From: Acinetobacter sp. ANC 4648
Lineage (GTDB): Bacteria > Pseudomonadota > Gammaproteobacteria > Pseudomonadales > Moraxellaceae
NCBI RefSeq assembly: GCF_002135345.1
Contig: NZ_NEGI01000002.1
Coordinates: 124,001-188,000, forward strand
Length of the DNA: 64,000 bases
Direction: 5' to 3'
Part shown: in pieces, positions 19,260 to 28,039 of the stretch
Layout: each line of letters begins with the position of its first letter
Position numbering within the stretch: the first letter of the stretch is position 1
Translations under genes and position numbers: made by a program
The notes under the pieces: model-generated
Databases searched by the model: none
Told to the model about the DNA's origin: nothing
Seen by the model: only the letters and a program-made list of their open reading frames with translations

Positions 19260-19915
19260 TTTAAAATTGAAAATAAATGCTGTTTTTATTTACTATCATA
19301 AGAGTGAATTATCATGCTTTTTAAGCATATAGTGTTCCCTCTGTTTAAACAATAATCGGACAACATTTGAGTAATTTTAAAATATAGATTCAAATGTTGT
19401 ATGCCAAGTTTTTACTTGGCGGCAGAAAAGCAAATGGTTAAACCTCACAATTCAGCAATCTTAGCTTTAGAAATTTTCCTGCAACTGAAATTTTGCATAA
19501 TAAAAAAAGAATAGCCTATTATTCATATTAGATATGGGTAATAGATATTAGTATTTATAAAATTTATATCAAACTATTTGGCTTCTTATTACTATTTATC
19601 ATTGTGAGACCTAAACAAACATTAGCATTCGTCGTAATAAGCTTTGCTGAATTCAAATTTTTATATGGGACAAAATTAATCCTATAAAACCATAGCATTA
19701 AAATTACGGATTTACAAAAATATGGATTATTTTCAAGAGAAACAAAATGCTGTATTTTTACGATTAATGAATACTTCGTAATATCGGCTTATACATTCGG
19801 GTCAATCGATAGTGCAATTCATTTAAGGCGTAGGCTTATTCATTTTAAAATTGTATGATTAAATAAGCCTTCTATGCAAAGTTAGCACAACAAAGCAGTT
19901 CTATCCCCAAAAATT
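19260..19915. other. Intergenic region between the TonB receptor gene and pqiA, with hairpins
   Basis: About 650 bases without a gene. It contains a 10-bp inverted repeat (19361-19370 CAACATTTGA with 19390-19399), a 6-bp hairpin with a 6-base loop (19403-19420, GCCAAG/CTTGGC) and a 9-bp repeat (19832-19840 AGGCTTATT with 19862-19870). None has a clear T-run. The pqiA promoter should lie near 19260-19330. Confidence 0.45.
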
Positions 19916-19947
19916 AAAAGTATCCATAGAATTTATGAATACTTTTA
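19916..19947 (-). terminator. Terminator of the TonB receptor gene
   Basis: Stem AAAAGTATCCATA (19916-19928) pairs with TATGAATACTTTT (19934-19946) around GAATT, with one mismatch. It lies ten bases after the receptor's stop codon on the minus strand. Confidence 0.7.
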
Positions 19948-19956
19948 TCGAAATAA

Positions 19957-22149
19957 TTAATAATTAATTGTATAGCTCAACGCAAATGTTCGTCCTTCCG
20001 CAGGAATAGCTAATAATGGATTGGCATTGGTTACTGCTGCCTGTTGGGCAAATACTGTCTTATATTGATGTCCCCAAAGATTGTAAACACCAAAATCTAC
20101 ACGGCCTTTAGCAACAGGAAAATGAGCTAATACATCCATTGTGGTATAGCCTTTAATATCTGCCGCACTATTACTATCGGTTATACCCATTGCTTTTAAT
20201 TTTTGGTCATCTTTATAAGCTTTATCAGTCCCTTTAATGGCTTGAATTTGTGCGCGTACGCCATAACCCTCATCATTATTCCACTCAGCAAATAGCGTTC
20301 CTTTCATTGGTGAAATAACAAAAGCATTTAATTCATGCCAATCATGTGCTGCATCTTTATATTGGCCACGTGTATATCCTAACGTCCCACCTACTTTATA
20401 ATTTTGCATAAACGGATAACTTACTATCGCTTCAGCACCATAAACCCTCTGATCTGTGTCTACAATATTCACTGAGCGATCGGAGTTAAACTGTACCACT
20501 TTATCAGAGGTATTATAGAAACCTGTTAAACCTAAATTTAAACCTGCATCTTGATTTAAGCGCCAGCCTAATTCATAACTATTTACCGTAATTGGTGCAA
20601 TACCAGAGGTTGTTAATGTATAGGCCGCAACATCACGTAATACACGCTGTACATCAGGATAACTATAGCCTTGTGAGAAGTTTGCATAAATTTGCTGATC
20701 ATCCGTCAACTTATACACAGCACCTAAGTTAAATAAGAATTTATCAGAATCTGTCGAATCAGCAGGCATTAAAGTATAGGGTTTACGTGCCGTTAGATAG
20801 CTCTCTGTATCTGCTTGAACATACTGATAACGAACGCCTGTTTGAATATTTAAACGATCCGTTAAAGCATAATCTCCTTGTACAAATGCACCAATATTTT
20901 GAATTTCTGTATCTGGCCCTGAACCTTGTGTTTCACCCGTTGGGGTATAGACTAAACCATTATGACTTGGCTTATAGAGTTCAGCCCATTGATGATCTTT
21001 TTCCCAATCATAATCTAGACCATAAGTCAGTTTTAAGTCCCGCTCTGCAACTTTAAGGTCCGATTGAACCGTAGAGCGAATACCTGCATAGTCAACATTG
21101 GACTGGCTTTGTTTCACAGCAACACCATCCGCTGAATAACCATAAGGCACAAAGCGTGACTTTTCATTGCGGTAATACGCTTCTACATTCAAAATTTGTC
21201 CAAGAACATCTTGATTTTGATACTGAGTATTAAATGCATAACGCTCTGTAAATGGCTGATTATCTAAGCTCCAACCTTTAATCGCTTTATAAGAGGGTTG
21301 CGTTTTAGTTTTTAAATAAGAGTAATCTGGTCCATATTCTGTATCTTGTTTGTCTTTAAAATATTGAGCCCCAAAACTTAAGCTTTGATCATCCGTTAAA
21401 TTAAAGTTTAAACGACTATTTACATCGATGGTATCTGTATCCATGGTGCTGCCTTGCCAAGGACTTAATGAAATACGATCACCATTACCATCAAATTGAG
21501 AACCGCGACTGGTATAATCTAGACCTAAGAAGCCATCCACTTTGTCATTACTAAATGAAGCGGTCTGCCCAACTTGATACGCCAAACTATCCCTGCGGAA
21601 ATTATCCGCCGATGTCACACCTAACTTAGTTTGAAAGGCTACAGGTTTTGATTTATCAGCACGTTTCGTAATAATATTGATAATACCGCCAGTTGCCCCT
21701 GAACCATAAATACTGGTTGCGCCAGAAACTACTTCAATATGATCAATCATATTTGGACTAATACTATTCAACTGACGTGCCACATCACGAGAACCTGTTT
21801 GCGATACCCCATCAATCATGACCAGCACATTACGCCCACGCATAGTCTGACCATAATTGCTGGTTGTTCCGCTACTTGGTGCTAAAGACGGTACAAGTTG
21901 CGCCAAAATATCGGCAATTTTGCGACCCGCTCCTGCCTGTTGAGCAATTTCATCGCCACGAATGGTCTGAACAGTTCCAGCAACTTCTGCAATACTTGTC
22001 GGTGTACGTGTTGCCGTTACCACAATTGTTGCTAACTGTGTGTCTGCTTTTTTTGTTTCTAATGATGGTGCAGTATTCACGTCATTTGCATACAGATGAG
22101 TGCAAATAGCTGTGGTTAAAAAGCAAAGACTAAAGTGTGAGAGCCGCAT
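19957..22149 (-). CDS. TonB-dependent siderophore receptor, IutA-like
   Basis: Outer-membrane receptor that takes up a ferric siderophore with energy from TonB-ExbBD. The 730 residues have a signal peptide, a plug (TIVVTATRTP; NYGQTMRGRNVLVMIDGVSQ; GATSIYGSGATGGIINIITK) and a 22-strand barrel ending FALSYTINY. The plug closely follows IutA, the aerobactin receptor, including RQLNSISPNMIDHIEVVSGA, so a hydroxamate-citrate siderophore is the likely ligand. AGGGA precedes the start, and a Fur box lies about 35-55 bases upstream, so iron should repress it. The nearest gene is a siderophore-type acetyltransferase. Confidence 0.88.
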   Translation of the reverse strand: MRLSHFSLCFLTTAICTHLYANDVNTAPSLETKKADTQLATIVVTATRTPTSIAEVAGTVQTIRGDEIAQQAGAGRKIADILAQLVPSLAPSSGTTSNYGQTMRGRNVLVMIDGVSQTGSRDVARQLNSISPNMIDHIEVVSGATSIYGSGATGGIINIITKRADKSKPVAFQTKLGVTSADNFRRDSLAYQVGQTASFSNDKVDGFLGLDYTSRGSQFDGNGDRISLSPWQGSTMDTDTIDVNSRLNFNLTDDQSLSFGAQYFKDKQDTEYGPDYSYLKTKTQPSYKAIKGWSLDNQPFTERYAFNTQYQNQDVLGQILNVEAYYRNEKSRFVPYGYSADGVAVKQSQSNVDYAGIRSTVQSDLKVAERDLKLTYGLDYDWEKDHQWAELYKPSHNGLVYTPTGETQGSGPDTEIQNIGAFVQGDYALTDRLNIQTGVRYQYVQADTESYLTARKPYTLMPADSTDSDKFLFNLGAVYKLTDDQQIYANFSQGYSYPDVQRVLRDVAAYTLTTSGIAPITVNSYELGWRLNQDAGLNLGLTGFYNTSDKVVQFNSDRSVNIVDTDQRVYGAEAIVSYPFMQNYKVGGTLGYTRGQYKDAAHDWHELNAFVISPMKGTLFAEWNNDEGYGVRAQIQAIKGTDKAYKDDQKLKAMGITDSNSAADIKGYTTMDVLAHFPVAKGRVDFGVYNLWGHQYKTVFAQQAAVTNANPLLAIPAEGRTFALSYTINY

Positions 22150-22183
22150 TCTTATTCCCTAAATCATAATTATTAATGTTGTC

Positions 22184-22205
22184 GCGAATAGTAATCATTA
22201 TCATT
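22184..22205 (-). promoter_or_regulatory. Fur box upstream of the siderophore receptor
   Basis: On the minus strand the run GATAATGATTACTATTC matches the Fur consensus at its first nine bases and at about 13 of 19 overall, and further TAAT repeats extend it. It lies 35-56 bases upstream of the receptor ATG. Confidence 0.7.
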
Positions 22206-22366
22206 AACATTGTAAAACTTTTGTTTCTTTTTTTGAATGTTTTTTAACAGTGTTGAATAAAATGGATGATACAAATATGCTCGAGCGATAGAACTCGAAT
22301 TTTAAAAATATCTAAAAATGCTCTAATACAAAAAATATTCAAAAATATCAGTGGAGATCATCTAAT

Positions 22367-22930
22367 TCAAGGTGGTATAAATTCCCCACATTTTTCATAA
22401 AACTTCTCTCTAAAACAATGATACAAAATGGCTGTTTTTTCTAACATTTGAATTTTTTGTTGTGCTTCAAAAGCAATTTCTTGTGCGACATACTCATAAG
22501 ATTTCACATTTTCATCGGGTTCTCCAACAATTTTCTCTGCCCGTGAATATTCAAAAACGAAATAGCACATCATACGCATCACGGCTTTAAAATGTCCCTT
22601 CCCCACCACATTTTTTTCACCCAATAGTACATGCCAACCTAAATCATGCTCTAAAGCGGAATAATACAAAGATAGTCTATCTCGCTTGGCTTCATATATT
22701 TCTAAATAGCCAACATCTTGTCCTTCAATTTGAATAATATAAAGCCGTTGATGATCGTCAATCAGCATTTTTTCAAAATATACTGCCAGTTCCAGTTTGG
22801 GTTTATTCAGTTGCCATTGTGGAATCACATAGGGTTCATGCATCCATTTGTAGAGCAATGGAAAATCTTGTGGCAACGTGAGTGCACGTAGGAACACAAA
22901 CAAAAAACAAATTGAAACTTTTTTGATCAT
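22367..22930 (-). CDS. Siderophore-type GNAT acetyltransferase, possibly truncated
   Basis: A 187-residue protein with the acyltransferase domain of IucB and related siderophore enzymes: FLRALTLPQDFPLLYKWMHE at the start, GYLEIYEAKRDRLSLYY in the middle, GHFKAVMRMMCYFVFE and IVGEPDENVKSYEYV (acetyl-CoA-binding region). Such enzymes acetylate N-hydroxylated lysine or diamines. No ribosome-binding site precedes the ATG, a stop lies 11 codons upstream, and the N-terminal domain of IucB is absent, so this may be the surviving end of a larger gene. No other siderophore synthesis genes are in the window. Confidence 0.7.
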   Translation of the reverse strand: MIKKVSICFLFVFLRALTLPQDFPLLYKWMHEPYVIPQWQLNKPKLELAVYFEKMLIDDHQRLYIIQIEGQDVGYLEIYEAKRDRLSLYYSALEHDLGWHVLLGEKNVVGKGHFKAVMRMMCYFVFEYSRAEKIVGEPDENVKSYEYVAQEIAFEAQQKIQMLEKTAILYHCFREKFYEKCGEFIPP

Positions 22931-23185
22931 AATTTTTAATTTATAAAAAATCTTTACATTTCACACAATTTAAATTTACATTTAACACAAACCACTCACT
23001 AAATTATTATAAAAAAAGAACATTAATTCCAGAAATTAAAAAAAATAAAATTTAAATTCAATGCCTTAAGTTAACCAAATTGAATTTATTTTTCAACCAC
23101 TGAAATGTGATTGATTTAACATAAACACAAAATAATTTGTTTTTTTACAATTTAATTTTTAATGAAATATAAAGTAATTCATTAA

Positions 23186-23234
23186 GGCTCTGTTGCATAA
23201 AACTTTAAAAGTTAAAGCGTTATGCAACAGAGCC
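23186..23234. repeat. Facing pair of insertion-sequence-like ends, 49 bp
   Basis: GGCTCTGTTGCATAA (23186-23200) and TTATGCAACAGAGCC (23220-23234) are perfect 15-bp inverted repeats separated by 19 bases. The sequence resembles terminal repeats of IS6- and IS5-family elements of Acinetobacter (GGCTCTGTTGCAAA, GGCTTTGTTGCATAA). With no transposase between them they look like a collapsed element. No target duplication is visible. Confidence 0.7.
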
Positions 23235-23372
23235 ATTTAAACAAAAAGAGAAATCCATTCTTTTCAATGCTGGAAAAAATTCTCTTTGGTTATTCTCTAA
23301 AAAGTTTATGATTGGAAAAATATTATTCAAAATTTACCCATAGGAATACCCTATCAATTTGAAAAGACAATT

Positions 23373-23501
23373 GATTTCAGTCTGTTAGAAAACATTCAGA
23401 CTGATATATAAATCGTAGCATTAGAAGGCGTTAATGATGTGTTACAACTTTTAAAAGTAGGAGATGTTAAGTTTAGATTTGTCATCAAAATGAATACTTA
23501 A
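23373..23501 (+). pseudogene. C-terminal remnant of a zinc alcohol dehydrogenase gene
   Basis: One frame reads LLENIQTDI, a stop codon (23409-23411), then VALEGVNDVLQLLKVGDVKF and RFVIKMNT before a normal stop at 23499. The last part is the conserved end of cinnamyl-alcohol-dehydrogenase-like enzymes (typically V-N-E-A-x-E-R-L-x-x-G-D-V-x-Y-R-F-V-I). Nothing upstream restores the gene; about 40 codons of a protein near 350 residues remain. Confidence 0.7.
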
Positions 23502-23541
23502 ATCATTAATTTTTTAATTTAAAAATATAGGAATTTCTTTT

Positions 23542-24894
23542 ATGTCTAAACATTATGATTATATTGCGATTGGTGGTGGAAGTGGTGGTATTGCATCTGT
23601 CAATCGCGCTGCTCTATATGGTAAAAAATGCGCATTAATTGAGATGGGAGACATTGGAGGAACTTGTGTAAATGTGGGTTGTGTTCCCAAAAAAGTGATG
23701 TGGTATGCAGCTCAAATTGCAGATGCAATTAATAAGTATGGTACAGATTATGGATTTCAAACAGAATTAAAATCATTTAACTGGCAAAAGTTAATCGAAA
23801 ATAGACAAGCATATATCAGTCGAATTCATACATCATACAATACTGGTTTAAAGAAAAATAATGTTGATGTAATTCATGGTTTTGCAAAATTTATAGATGC
23901 ACAGACCATCGAAGTGAATGGTGAAAAATTCACAGCCGATCATATTTTGATTGCTACGGGAACACATGCATTCAAGCCTGAAATTGAAGGGGCTGAATAC
24001 GGTATTGATTCTAACGGTTTCTTTGAGTTAGAGGAGCTACCAAAACGTACTGCTATTGTTGGATCTGGCTATATTGCTGTGGAATTGGCTGGGGTACTTA
24101 AGGCTTTAGGTTCCGATGTACACATCTTTATTCGTAAGCAGCAACCATTACGTGGACTCGATCAATTTCTGGGTGAGACTCTATTAGAGCATATGCAAAA
24201 TGAAAACATTAAAGTACATATTCATAGCCAAGTAAATAAAGTAACCAAACTAGAAGACAACTCACTTGTTTTACACTTAAAAGATGGTACTCAACATACA
24301 GTGGATTGCCTTATTTGGGCGATTGGTAGAAAGCCATCACTTGAAGCTATAAATCTTAGTCTGACTCAGGTTCAACTCAATCAAAACGGTTTTATCCAAG
24401 TGGATGATTATCAAAATACAACACAGTCAGGGATCTATGCTGTCGGTGATATTACAGGCAAGGTTGAGTTAACTCCTGTGGCTGTGGCGGCAGGTCGAAG
24501 ACTTTCTGAACGTCTATTTAACAATAAGCCGAATGAACATTTAGATTATCAAAATATTCCGACCGTCGTGTTTAGCCACCCACCAATAGGAACAGTTGGA
24601 ATTACAGAAGAGCAAGCACTACAAGAGTTTGGCAAAGACAGTGTGAAGGTGTATCAATCATCTTTTACATCCATGTATACGGCAGTAACTGAGCATAGAC
24701 AACTCACTAAAATGAAATTGATTTGCGTCGGTTCTGAGGAAAAAGTAGTGGGAATTCATGGTATTGGTTACGGTATGGATGAAATACTTCAAGGTTTTGC
24801 AGTTGCTCTAAAAATGGGGGCAACTAAAAAAGATTTTGATAATACTGTTGCCATACATCCTACATCGGCCGAAGAATTTGTCACAATGCACTGA
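23542..24894 (+). CDS. gor: Glutathione-disulfide reductase
   Basis: Reduces oxidised glutathione with NADPH and FAD in the cytoplasm. The 450 residues have the FAD loop GGGSGGIAS (residues 11-19), redox-active Cys42 and Cys47 in [13 protein letters not shown], an NADPH site ([13 protein letters not shown]) followed by [11 protein letters not shown], whose arginines are typical of NADPH rather than NADH binding, and the C-terminal [10 protein letters not shown] with the catalytic histidine-glutamate pair. Length equals E. coli Gor. The ribosome-binding site is a modest AGGAA ten bases upstream. It sits alone between two zones of gene debris. Confidence 0.95.
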   Translation: MSKHYDYIAIGGGSGGIASVNRAALYGKKCALIEMGDIGGTCVNVGCVPKKVMWYAAQIADAINKYGTDYGFQTELKSFNWQKLIENRQAYISRIHTSYNTGLKKNNVDVIHGFAKFIDAQTIEVNGEKFTADHILIATGTHAFKPEIEGAEYGIDSNGFFELEELPKRTAIVGSGYIAVELAGVLKALGSDVHIFIRKQQPLRGLDQFLGETLLEHMQNENIKVHIHSQVNKVTKLEDNSLVLHLKDGTQHTVDCLIWAIGRKPSLEAINLSLTQVQLNQNGFIQVDDYQNTTQSGIYAVGDITGKVELTPVAVAAGRRLSERLFNNKPNEHLDYQNIPTVVFSHPPIGTVGITEEQALQEFGKDSVKVYQSSFTSMYTAVTEHRQLTKMKLICVGSEEKVVGIHGIGYGMDEILQGFAVALKMGATKKDFDNTVAIHPTSAEEFVTMH

Positions 24895-24902
24895 TCATAA
24901 GT

Positions 24903-24935
24903 AAAGAGCATTTATTTTTATATTTGCTCTTATTT
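24903..24935 (+). terminator. Possible terminator after gor
   Basis: AAGAGCA and TGCTCTT pair around a 14-base loop, followed by ATTTCTTTG, directly after the gor stop codon. The T-run is poor, so the call is weak. Confidence 0.45.
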
Positions 24936-25410
24936 CTTTGAACTTAATGGTTAAATTATGAATTTTTAACACTCAAGAAGTATTTAAAAAATACTACCCG
25001 ATAGAACTTTAACTTATCCAAAACTGCTGAAATCATGAAAATCTCATAATCGATCTAAGTAAAGATAAAATAATTTTAGGTTTAACAAAACTAGCAAAGA
25101 ACGCCTGCAGATTCCTAAGTGGATGTTAAATAGCATCAAAATATTGAAAATCAAACAGGGAGTATTTTTGCATCAAACTTTTTAGATAATAGTAGTGATC
25201 TCATTTATAAATAACTAAGCTTCCATCTAAAAATGACCGTACTCTTGTACTAAATTAATTACTGACAATAGTTAAACTTTTAGACAAACAAAACACTTTG
25301 CCACAGTGGTCGGATTATTATTGTTGGCGTTGGATCGAAATTAGATTTTTCGTATTAAATTATTAAGCAATAAATAGGTTACAAGGTCCCTGAAAAGTCA
25401 AATTAATCAA
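24936..25410. other. AT-rich debris zone downstream of gor
   Basis: No intact gene. A short frame (about 25275-25355) encodes TLPQWSDYYCWRWIEIRFFV, which looks protein-like because of its tryptophans, but I cannot assign it and it has no start or end context. The zone continues into IS and TonB-receptor remnants. Confidence 0.4.
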
Positions 25411-25540
25411 ATTGATGCCCATATAGACTTATTCAATAAATTTACCGAATTAAGTAGATTTTATATCTATCTGGGTTGTAACGTAAATTTGAACTACTGA
25501 GAGAAAATTTTGCTTTTAATTTTTTGTGCAACAAAGAGCG
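25411..25540 (+). mobile_element. Probable right end of a decayed IS5-family element
   Basis: The frame at 25411 reads IDAHIDLFNKFTELSRF, resembling the N-K-F-T-x-L-G ending of IS903-group transposases, and about 60 bases later TTTGTGCAACAAAGAGC (about 25524-25540) resembles the inverted GGCTTTGTTGCACAAA end seen at 29216. The matching left end is missing. Both clues are short, so the call is tentative. Confidence 0.4.
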
Positions 25541-25679
25541 ATTGAAAAAATAAAAAAGAAATAAATATAATTAAAATTTAATTTTAAACTCGTATTGTTA
25601 CGATCTCATGATTTCTATTACTAGTTTTTCATACAAAATGATTTACTGGTTTGATTAGATGTATTCAATAATTGCAACA

Positions 25680-25709
25680 TGCAGCACCATATAAAAATAT
25701 AGTGCTGCA
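25680..25709. repeat. Hairpin before a TonB-receptor remnant
   Basis: TGCAGCAC (25680-25687) and GTGCTGCA (25702-25709) are perfect 8-bp inverted repeats around an AT-only loop of 14 bases. It lies just after the stop codon of the receptor remnant on the minus strand, so it may be that gene's old terminator, although no T-run follows. Confidence 0.5.
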
Positions 25710-25720
25710 AATAAGTTTAA

Positions 25721-25825
25721 TTAAAAGTCTATAGCAGCTGAAAGTATATAAGTTCGAGGTGAACCCTAACGTGCCCATGCTGTAAAATTGAGCACACCCG
25801 TAAAGTCAGTATCAGTAATGGTACT
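25721..25825 (-). pseudogene. C-terminal remnant of a TonB-dependent receptor gene
   Basis: The minus strand reads TITDTDFTGVLNFTAWAR, an in-frame stop (25766-25768), then GSPRTYILSAAIDF and a normal stop at 25721. The G-x-P-R-T-Y-x-x-S-x-x-x-x-F ending is the last strand of TonB-dependent receptors. About 34 codons remain; upstream sequence is a terminator and unrelated DNA. Confidence 0.65.
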
Positions 25826-25852
25826 TATTCTTATCAGATTGGGTAGTTTTAA

Positions 25853-25889
25853 TAAAAAAAAGAAGGCTAACTTGCCTTCTTTTTTTTTA
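25853..25889. terminator. Strong bidirectional terminator
   Basis: AGAAGGC (25861-25867) and GCCTTCT (25874-25880) close a TAACTT loop and are flanked by eight A and nine T bases that extend the stem. On the minus strand it ends transcription from the M28-like gene 140 bases upstream. Confidence 0.85.
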
Positions 25890-26026
25890 TTATTAGTAAT
25901 AGATTTTATCTTCAATTTATACGTACATAAGTTAAAGATTGTTCTATTAAGATAAATAAACATTTAAGTAATATTTATATATTAACTTAACAAATAGCAC
26001 TCATTACTTTCTAACAAGATCATCTA

Positions 26027-27718
26027 TTATTCGACCGGTGCATCTTCCACACCCCTATTTGTAGAATGAGAGCAGACTTTCCCTCCCTGATCACGAGCAA
26101 CTCTCCAAGCGGTATAAGGCCCTTCAATTTCGGCTTGAGAATGTTGTTGTAATGCCAATACTGAATCACCTATTGCCAAGAGCTGGTTACGCATTAAATT
26201 AAAATCGATAGCATCCTTACCAAATGAAGGTGCCCACAGTGACCAAGGGCCAGAGATAGTTGCCATTGTTGGAATCAAATTAGCATGCGATGCATTTCCT
26301 ATACCACCAAAGTTACATTGTTTCGGAGACCGATCTGGCACTGGTACATCTTGACCCGTACCAATAAAAACGCTTGGTAATTGATGTCTTTTTGCAGCGT
26401 CTATTGCAATATTTTGCATTAAGGCATGACCTTCAGCTACAAACCAACCTTGTGGTTCAGCTCGTCCAGAAAATTCTAAAGTGCGCCCTACCCCGTCATC
26501 TTGACGAGGTTTTGCTAATATTTCGCGCGTTCCTAAATGCTCCACCGCAAAAACAAAGCTGACTTTTTTCTCATTATATTCTTTATCTAGATTTTCCATA
26601 TATCGGAAAGTGCCTTCTTTAGACATATGAAGATGCCCAGTATTGAATGCAAATTCATAAGTTTTAAGTCGACATTTTTTTGGCAATTTTGCAAAATATT
26701 GTGCTAAAGCCACCATGCCAGCAACCCCATTTTCCTGCACCCAAGTGTTGCCGTCGGTGTTGGCAACAAAAACCACTTTTTCCTTGCTCATTCCTGGTAA
26801 TGTTGCAATCAAGTTGCGAGTAATAGCTTTATCTCGCTCAGCATGAACAACTATACGTGCATCCGTTGTACCTGTTGCTAATGCTTTAATATCAGCAAAC
26901 TCATCCGAGCCTAAGAAAACAGCGGGAAGTCGATAATGCAACCCATTATGAGGGTCAAAGTAGTCTTTCACTTGATCGCGTGGTACATCAAAACCAAGAA
27001 TAAGGCCAGCAGCGCCAACTTTTCCAGCAGCGATTAAATCCTTATTCATTAATTCGCCTGCTAAAAATGGCTTATCATATCGTTGAGTTTTAAGATCATT
27101 TAGTCCTGAACTTAAATATTTCGCAAACTGAAATAAAAATGCATAAGGTGGTGCTACCATATTTGCATAAATAGGATCCTGTGCTGTAGGTATTTCACGA
27201 ACAATGATTTTTCCCTTGTGCTCAGCAGTAATTGGCTGATTACTGGCTAAATAAACCAATTGCCCAGTATTTCCAGCATCTGAAGTTCCCAATGAATAAG
27301 GGACAGCTCCTGCAATAGGAATATCTTTACCATTCACAACCAACTGCCCTGAACGTGACAAGCTACGTCCCTTACCATTTTCTGCGGATATAGAGGGTTG
27401 CCAACGTTCAATTTCATAACTGTCTGACTGTACGCGCATACCATTTATTTTTTTTGCTTCTACTTCAATCCAGTCAATGAGTTGATTATGCGCTTGGCTT
27501 CCTGTAGAGCGTAACTGAGCTATTTCCGGCCCAACTTGTACCATTCTTTCTAAAGTAGCTATATCTGCAAATAATTTTTCGTCTATAACTGCTGGACAGC
27601 TCTCTTCCACTACTGGAGGTGTACTAGAGACACTATCGTTATCACTGCCACAACCTGTAACCGCAAAACTAAGTAAAATAAGACCCAGAGAATGTTTATA
27701 CACTTGATGAATTTTCAT
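26027..27718 (-). CDS. Lipoprotein of the M28 peptidase fold with degraded active site
   Basis: A 563-residue envelope protein; the signal ends in lipobox VTGC (GLILLSFAVTGC), so it is lipidated. Its N-terminal part (LRSTGSQAHNQLIDWIEVEA) is that of M28 aminopeptidases, then comes a protease-associated domain (about residues 140-290) and the M28 core. The zinc ligands of the core are not conserved: the usual H-x-D is NTDG, the G-A-x-D-N segment reads TWVQENGVAG, and the usual E-E pair reads NTGH. It is either a non-catalytic relative or uses other ligands. ATG 27718 with AAGGAAAAG upstream is preferred to 27772. Confidence 0.7.
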   Translation of the reverse strand: MKIHQVYKHSLGLILLSFAVTGCGSDNDSVSSTPPVVEESCPAVIDEKLFADIATLERMVQVGPEIAQLRSTGSQAHNQLIDWIEVEAKKINGMRVQSDSYEIERWQPSISAENGKGRSLSRSGQLVVNGKDIPIAGAVPYSLGTSDAGNTGQLVYLASNQPITAEHKGKIIVREIPTAQDPIYANMVAPPYAFLFQFAKYLSSGLNDLKTQRYDKPFLAGELMNKDLIAAGKVGAAGLILGFDVPRDQVKDYFDPHNGLHYRLPAVFLGSDEFADIKALATGTTDARIVVHAERDKAITRNLIATLPGMSKEKVVFVANTDGNTWVQENGVAGMVALAQYFAKLPKKCRLKTYEFAFNTGHLHMSKEGTFRYMENLDKEYNEKKVSFVFAVEHLGTREILAKPRQDDGVGRTLEFSGRAEPQGWFVAEGHALMQNIAIDAAKRHQLPSVFIGTGQDVPVPDRSPKQCNFGGIGNASHANLIPTMATISGPWSLWAPSFGKDAIDFNLMRNQLLAIGDSVLALQQHSQAEIEGPYTAWRVARDQGGKVCSHSTNRGVEDAPVE

Positions 27719-28039
27719 ATCTTTTCCTTGATTTTTACTCATAGCAAGCTCTTGTATTTGATACAAGTCCACTTTCGCTTTTAGCCAGATGAGTAACTTT
27801 TATCTATATTCCCTTTCCTGCTGACTTAAGACTTAGGCCACAGGCTCTACCAAAAACCAAATCAAAATAAATCATCTAAATTTTTACAAATAATAGAATT
27901 TTTAGAAAATCTGCTTGATCATTCTCTTGATAATATTCTGAACGAAGAATAAAAAAATTACGCTTCTGAGTCATAGAGTTTCGAATTTAGGACAAATCAT
28001 TTTAGGAAAAACCAATATGTTCAAAAAAAACTATATATT

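Noticed and set aside
25766-25963. 65-codon frame ending ITDTDFTGVLNFTAWAR
   Set aside because: Its first part runs through a strong terminator; only the last residues are meaningful, as a receptor remnant that continues past the stop.
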